This document shows positions 60,265-64,000 of a stretch of 64,000 bases of DNA, in pieces. The stretch covers positions 1 through 64,000 of the forward strand of contig JAUNVU010000006.1 in NCBI GenBank assembly GCA_030537525.1, in the 5' to 3' direction. The translations under genes were made by a program, and so were the position numbers. Origin of the DNA: Eubacteriales bacterium. GTDB taxonomy: Bacteria > Bacillota > Clostridia > Saccharofermentanales > DTU023. Below the pieces are notes generated by a model. The model was not told the DNA's origin, searched no databases, and saw only the letters and a program-made list of their open reading frames with translations. Position 1 is the stretch's first letter. Each line of letters opens with the position of its first letter.

Positions 60265-61798
60265 CTTGACGCTTGGCTCCCGACATGTAGAGGCCTATTT
60301 CTCTTTCGTCTGTCGACTCTGGTCTGAGCTCAGCGACAATCTCGCCCTCATAGATGACAAGAATGCGGTCAGCCAAGTCCAAAACCTCATCCAATTCGAA
60401 GGAGACAAGCAAGATCGCCTTACCACTTGCTCTCTGTGCTAGAAGTTCACGGTGCACGAACTCAATTGCACCAACATCCAAACCGCGACTCGGTTGGCAG
60501 GCGATGAGGACTGCGGGATCTGCATCTACCTCTCTTGCGATGATGACCTTTTGTTGATTGCCGCCAGATAGGTTGCTGGCCTTCTTATCCGCAGCGTCAG
60601 CTGGTCTGACGTCGAAGCGCTTGATTAGGGAATTGGCATAGTCACGAATCGCACCCGCCTTGAGAATGCCAAGCTTCGGGGAACTAAAACGCTCTTCGGG
60701 ATAGGCCTCGAGAACAGTGTTTTCACTGACTGTGAAATCTAGCACCAAACCTCTCTTATGGCGGTCCTCGTGAATTGCCCGCAGGCCAGCATCGTGAATT
60801 TCTTTCGGCTTCGCCTTAGTGATATCTCTATTGAGTAGTCGGATTGAACCTTCGTCTGGATTCTGCAGGCCCGTAAGCACCTCTATCAGCTCAGTTTGGC
60901 CGTTTCCGTCGATGCCGGCAATTGCCACAATCTCTGAACGACGTAGGTCAAAGGACAAGTTCTTCAGCTTCGCAAGCCTGTGCTTGTCATAGACCGAGAT
61001 ATTTTGAAGCTCGAGAATTTTCTCGCCAGCTTCTAGTGCTTTCTTACCGCTAGAAAGACGCACCTCCCTGCCGACCATGAGTTCGGCTAACTGGGCCTCG
61101 TCGACCTCATCGACCTTTACAGTCTTAATATACTTACCCCTTCTGAGAATACTGCAGTAGTCGGCCACCGCCTTAATCTCTTTCAGCTTATGAGTGATAA
61201 TAATTATCGTCTTGCCAGCTTCTTTCAGAGTTCTCAGTGTTGTAAATAGGGCCGTTGCCTCTTGCGGGGTCAGTACAGCAGTCGGCTCATCCAGGATCAA
61301 GATCTCAGCACCCCGATAAAGGGCCTTCAGTATCTCCACTCGCTGTTGGCTGGCTAGTGAAATATCCTTGATCAGCTCGTTGGCTTCGACATTAAGACCA
61401 TAAGAGCTAGTAAAGCTATTGATCCGCTCTTCAATTTCGGCCTGCTTCAAGACCCCCAAGGGAGCATGAGGCTCACTTCCTAATATGATGTTTTCAGCGA
61501 CTGTAAAATTTTCCACCAACATGAAATGCTGGTGGACCATGCCGATATTCCTGGCTATGGCCTGTGCGGGATTCTTGATCTCAACTTGCTCATCCGAAAG
61601 GAAGATCTGACCTGAGTCAGCACTGTAGAGACCATAGAGTATCTTCATCAGAGTTGACTTACCGGCACCATTTTCGCCGAGTAAGGCATGAATCGTCCCC
61701 TTCTTTACCAGAAGATCTACCTTGTCCAGAGCCTGGACAGAACTGAAACGCTTACTTATACCTCGCATTTCGATGGCCAAAGCTGACGACTTATCCAT
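60242..61798 (-). CDS. Nucleoside ABC importer ATPase, two domains
   Basis: A 518-residue tandem ATPase. The first domain has Walker A GENGAGKST and Walker B ILDEPTAVL; the second has a degenerate Walker A-like GIDGNGQTE, LSGGNQQK and Walker B-like LIACQPSRGLD. This asymmetry matches NupO/YufO and RbsA-type ATPases. Translation starts behind GAGGAGAAAAG. A terminator hairpin separates it from the upstream BMP lipoprotein gene. Confidence 0.94.
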   Translation of the reverse strand: MDKSSALAIEMRGISKRFSSVQALDKVDLLVKKGTIHALLGENGAGKSTLMKILYGLYSADSGQIFLSDEQVEIKNPAQAIARNIGMVHQHFMLVENFTVAENIILGSEPHAPLGVLKQAEIEERINSFTSSYGLNVEANELIKDISLASQQRVEILKALYRGAEILILDEPTAVLTPQEATALFTTLRTLKEAGKTIIIITHKLKEIKAVADYCSILRRGKYIKTVKVDEVDEAQLAELMVGREVRLSSGKKALEAGEKILELQNISVYDKHRLAKLKNLSFDLRRSEIVAIAGIDGNGQTELIEVLTGLQNPDEGSIRLLNRDITKAKPKEIHDAGLRAIHEDRHKRGLVLDFTVSENTVLEAYPEERFSSPKLGILKAGAIRDYANSLIKRFDVRPADAADKKASNLSGGNQQKVIIAREVDADPAVLIACQPSRGLDVGAIEFVHRELLAQRASGKAILLVSFELDEVLDLADRILVIYEGEIVAELRPESTDEREIGLYMSGAKRQDEEAKVV

Positions 61799-61811
61799 CT
61801 TTTCTCCTCAT

Positions 61812-61840
61812 AATAAAATAGGCGCCCCCAAGGGGCGCCC
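61812..61840 (-). terminator. Terminator/attenuator between the BMP lipoprotein gene and the ATPase gene
   Basis: GGCGCCCC and GGGGCGCC form an 8-bp stem with a 3-base loop; on the minus strand TATTTTATTA follows. As in mgl, it probably keeps binding-protein mRNA higher than transporter mRNA. Confidence 0.72.
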
Positions 61841-61853
61841 AGTTAAACAATGC

Positions 61854-62993
61854 TTATTTTAAGCCAGCCATGAACTCGTTATAGAGCTCTTCGCTGTATG
61901 GAACCTGAATCTCATCGGCCTTGATCAGTTCGATTAGCTGATCTACCTTTTCCAGAATCTCAGCTGGGACATGCTTATCCGAGCTTGGGGCGATACCTAC
62001 GCCGTTATCCTTGATGCCAAAGAGTACATTCTGACCACCAAGTTCTTCGCCACTCAGAATCCGCTTGCTGATCTCGAAGATTGCAACGTCAACGTTCTTG
62101 AGTGCTGAAGTCAAGACATTGTCTGGAGCCAGACTATTCTGGTCTAGGTCAACGCCAATTGCCCACTGATCGAGCTCTTTAGCTGCCTCAATGACGCCAC
62201 TGCCAGCCAGACCTGCACACTGGAAGACAATGTCTGCACCACTGTGGTACATCTGCTGGGCGGTAGCCTTCGCCTTGGCGGTATCTGAGAAGGTCTCGAT
62301 ATTGTTGTAGAGGAATTCGATCTCCTTGCCAAGCTCCTTAGCGGCATAGTTGATACCAGCCTCGAAGCCATAGCGGAAGCGGAACATGGTCGGGAATTCT
62401 GCACCGATGACAATACCGATCTTGTCGGTCTTAGTCATCATACCGGCGATGTAGCCGACGAGGAATGAGGACTGTTCTGCTGCGAACTCAACTCCAACTG
62501 CATTGGGTACTTCGCCTTCTTCGAAGACGTCGTCAATCAGACCAAATAATTGCTCGGGATAGTCGTGAGCGACTTCGGTCAAGGCCGTCTTCACGAGGAA
62601 GCCGATGCCCCAGACTAGGTCATTGCCCTGGTCTACTGCGAGTTCCAGGTTTGGAATATACTCTGCATCCTTGTGGGATTCAATGAAGCTGACCTTGATG
62701 CCAAGCTCTTGTTCTAGCCTCTCCATGCCATTCCAAGCGGACTGGTTGAAGGACTCGTCATTGATGCCACCTTCATCGGTGATCATGACTGCTGTCTTAC
62801 CTGCTAGGTCGAGCTCTTCTTCAGCGGTTGCTGGAGTCTCAGCCTCTTCTGCTGCCTCTTGCTCTGGCTGAGTGACAACATCTTCTGTTACCTCATTACC
62901 AGCTTCGCTTTCGTCTGTCTTCTGTTCTTTGTTACAGGCGACAAATGTGGCCAAGAATAGGCAGGCCAGTAACAGGCTCAGAAACTTTTTCAT
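61854..62993 (-). CDS. BMP-family nucleoside-binding lipoprotein
   Basis: A 379-residue lipoprotein of the BMP (PnrA/Med) family. The signal peptide ends in a lipobox (FVAC), followed by an acidic linker rich in E, A and T, then a typical BMP domain with GGINDESFNQSAWNG near residue 79 and YIAGMMTKTDKIG and FQCAGLAGSGVIEAAKE further on. PnrA-type proteins bind purine or other nucleosides. It heads the importer operon and is preceded by AATTGGAGG-type spacing (GGAGGTTAATTT). Confidence 0.94.
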   Translation of the reverse strand: MKKFLSLLLACLFLATFVACNKEQKTDESEAGNEVTEDVVTQPEQEAAEEAETPATAEEELDLAGKTAVMITDEGGINDESFNQSAWNGMERLEQELGIKVSFIESHKDAEYIPNLELAVDQGNDLVWGIGFLVKTALTEVAHDYPEQLFGLIDDVFEEGEVPNAVGVEFAAEQSSFLVGYIAGMMTKTDKIGIVIGAEFPTMFRFRYGFEAGINYAAKELGKEIEFLYNNIETFSDTAKAKATAQQMYHSGADIVFQCAGLAGSGVIEAAKELDQWAIGVDLDQNSLAPDNVLTSALKNVDVAIFEISKRILSGEELGGQNVLFGIKDNGVGIAPSSDKHVPAEILEKVDQLIELIKADEIQVPYSEELYNEFMAGLK

Positions 62994-63040
62994 AAATTAA
63001 CCTCCAAAAATTCAAACTGCCTTACGGCTTAGTTTTTCTT

Positions 63041-63046
63041 ATTATA
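63041..63046 (-). promoter_or_regulatory. Candidate -10 of the nucleoside importer operon
   Basis: On the minus strand CATTATAAT holds a perfect TATAAT (63046-63041), 48 bases before the BMP lipoprotein start. No good -35 is visible. Confidence 0.45.
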
Positions 63047-63070
63047 ATGTAAAACTCTTATCCTGGCTAA

Positions 63071-63093
63071 AGCCCCAGTCGATGACTGGGGCT
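63071..63093 (-). terminator. Terminator-like hairpin after the DUF4349 gene
   Basis: AGCCCCAGTC and GACTGGGGCT form a perfect 10-bp stem with a 3-base loop just past the stop at 63104. The T run on the minus strand is short (TTTAG). Confidence 0.6.
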
Positions 63094-63103
63094 GCTTGCT
63101 ATT

Positions 63104-64000
63104 TTATTCTTTCTTCTCATAATTATTTTGTGGAACTTGGAGCGGTTCTTGCAGGATACTGTCCTGAGATTTGCGACCGCCTCTCTTCCGCCTACTTCTT
63201 CTAATTAAGAGCATTAGTATGATTACGATTATGGCAAGTAATATCAACCAGGGCCCAGCAACAATTAAGAAATAAAGTATACCCTCTAGTCCAATCTTCA
63301 AACCGTTTACAGAGATAGCTGCGTAATCTTTAATCCTGTCACCAAGGCTCGTGGTCCTCTGTGACTCTGATATTGCTTGCGGCTTCACCACTCTGACGAA
63401 GGCATGGATTTCACTCTCTTGGACATCCTTGTCAATACTTTTCAGATTTGATTCTATTTCTTCAATTTCTGCTCGCAAGATAGTCAAACGCTCTTCAATG
63501 GTCAGTATATCCTCTATATTCTCTGCTTCTTCTAGTAGTTCGAGCAGACGATCCTCAGCTTGACGCTTGATCTCCAGGCGTCTCTCTTGATCCTTGTAGA
63601 GATCGGTACGATCGCTACGCTCGACAGAGATGCTATTGGGTTCGGCCAATTCCTTCAACGCCTGTACAAATTTTGGTGCCTGTTCCGCTGGTATACGCCA
63701 GCTATACTCTATTGCTGTTATCCTACCTTGCCCTTCAAGATAAGGCTCGGGAGCCATATTGACCTGAGAGTTGATGACGTAGGCACCAAATTCACCTTCC
63801 AACTTGACGACTTCTTTCATCAGCGCCTCGCCGTCAGTTGTCAGGAGCTCCAAATAGTAGTTATAGACTATCTTGCGATCTAATTGCTCACCAAGATCTG
63901 CTTCTGCTTCCTCACTCACTACTTCGTCATATCTGTAGTCTTTAGAGTCATTATAAATATGAGCAGTACTATCCTCATAATCTGCATAACCTGCGCCGTA
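63104..64000 (-). CDS. DUF4349 membrane protein (partial, N-terminus beyond window)
   Basis: The C-terminal part of a DUF4349 protein. The frame is open to the right edge without a start, so the N-terminus (probably a lipoprotein signal) lies outside. Visible are a beta-rich domain (residues ending near VERSDRTDLY), an EIKRQ...-type coiled coil with LTIEERLTILRAEIEEIES, a C-terminal membrane segment of about 25 residues and a basic cytosolic tail. A GTG at 63919 is an internal codon. The function of DUF4349 proteins is unknown. Confidence 0.85.
   Translation of the reverse strand, partial: YGAGYADYEDSTAHIYNDSKDYRYDEVVSEEAEADLGEQLDRKIVYNYYLELLTTDGEALMKEVVKLEGEFGAYVINSQVNMAPEPYLEGQGRITAIEYSWRIPAEQAPKFVQALKELAEPNSISVERSDRTDLYKDQERRLEIKRQAEDRLLELLEEAENIEDILTIEERLTILRAEIEEIESNLKSIDKDVQESEIHAFVRVVKPQAISESQRTTSLGDRIKDYAAISVNGLKIGLEGILYFLIVAGPWLILLAIIVIILMLLIRRSRRKRGGRKSQDSILQEPLQVPQNNYEKKE

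Noticed and set aside
1-64000. CRISPR array, prophage, insertion sequence or rRNA genes
   Set aside because: No regularly spaced repeats, integrase, transposase, phage structural genes or rRNA segments were seen on either strand.

Overview
The window looks like a chromosomal segment of an anaerobic, fermentative, Gram-positive bacterium of the Firmicutes (Clostridia). Evidence read from the sequence: a six-gene Rnf complex (rnfCDGEAB), a 1180-residue pyruvate:ferredoxin oxidoreductase, citrate lyase subunits, a DnaD/DnaC-type primosome pair, strong AGGAGG-type ribosome binding sites, many lipobox lipoproteins, SH3/NlpC-P60 and VanW wall proteins, and no outer-membrane genes. I do not assign a genus. 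No insertion sequence, prophage, CRISPR array or rRNA operon is visible.

Layout. 0-1.7 kb: the start of a YeeE/YedE-type membrane protein running off the left edge, a decayed gene, and a three-tRNA operon (Met, Glu, Val) on the minus strand. 1.9-5.6 kb: two overlapping ABC exporter half-transporters. 5.8-10.4 kb: an mglBAC sugar importer with its promoter, a terminator hairpin between mglB and mglA, and an unusually long MglC. 10.4-17.0 kb: a D,D-carboxypeptidase-like protein and rnfCDGEAB. 17.0-21.6 kb: rpmB (+), then on the minus strand upp and the block dnaD-dnaC-acpS-SH3 protein. 21.6-27.3 kb: nifJ-type PFOR and a PGK-TPI fusion. 27.4-32.8 kb: a GtrB-like glycosyltransferase and a PHP-Nudix fusion, convergent with a VanW protein and an NlpC/P60 hydrolase. 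32.9-35.3 kb: an XRE repressor / ImmA-IrrE protease pair divergent from a Y-family DNA polymerase. 35.3-39.6 kb: mgtE, tRNA-Val, citDEF. 39.7-43.2 kb: a Tro/Mnt-type metal ABC importer. 43.3-48 kb: a poly-gamma-glutamate capsule cluster (pgsB, pgsC, a pgsA-like gene, ggt). 48-63 kb, all minus strand: nucleoside importer with udp, plsC, an ornithine/alanine racemase-family gene, alr, an unrecognised membrane protein plus a zincin, copA and deoC. 63.1 kb to the right edge: a partial DUF4349 protein.

How the parts fit. Sugars enter by MglBAC. Glycolysis includes a single PGK-TPI polypeptide, and pyruvate is oxidised by PFOR, giving reduced ferredoxin that Rnf can use to build an ion gradient. 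Nucleosides enter by the BMP-type importer and are split by uridine phosphorylase; DeoC opens the deoxyribose phosphate route. Cell-surface functions (D-Ala supply, wall hydrolases, poly-gamma-glutamate) are prominent.

The strongest candidates for something new are: the XRE/ImmA pair facing a translesion polymerase across a repeat-bearing intergenic region, which resembles the DdrO/IrrE damage-response logic; the zincin plus membrane-protein pair; and several unusual domain architectures and degenerate enzymes (PHP-Nudix, a CopA with metal-binding domains at both ends, MglC with a cytosolic coiled coil, and CapA-like and NlpC-like proteins that lack catalytic residues).
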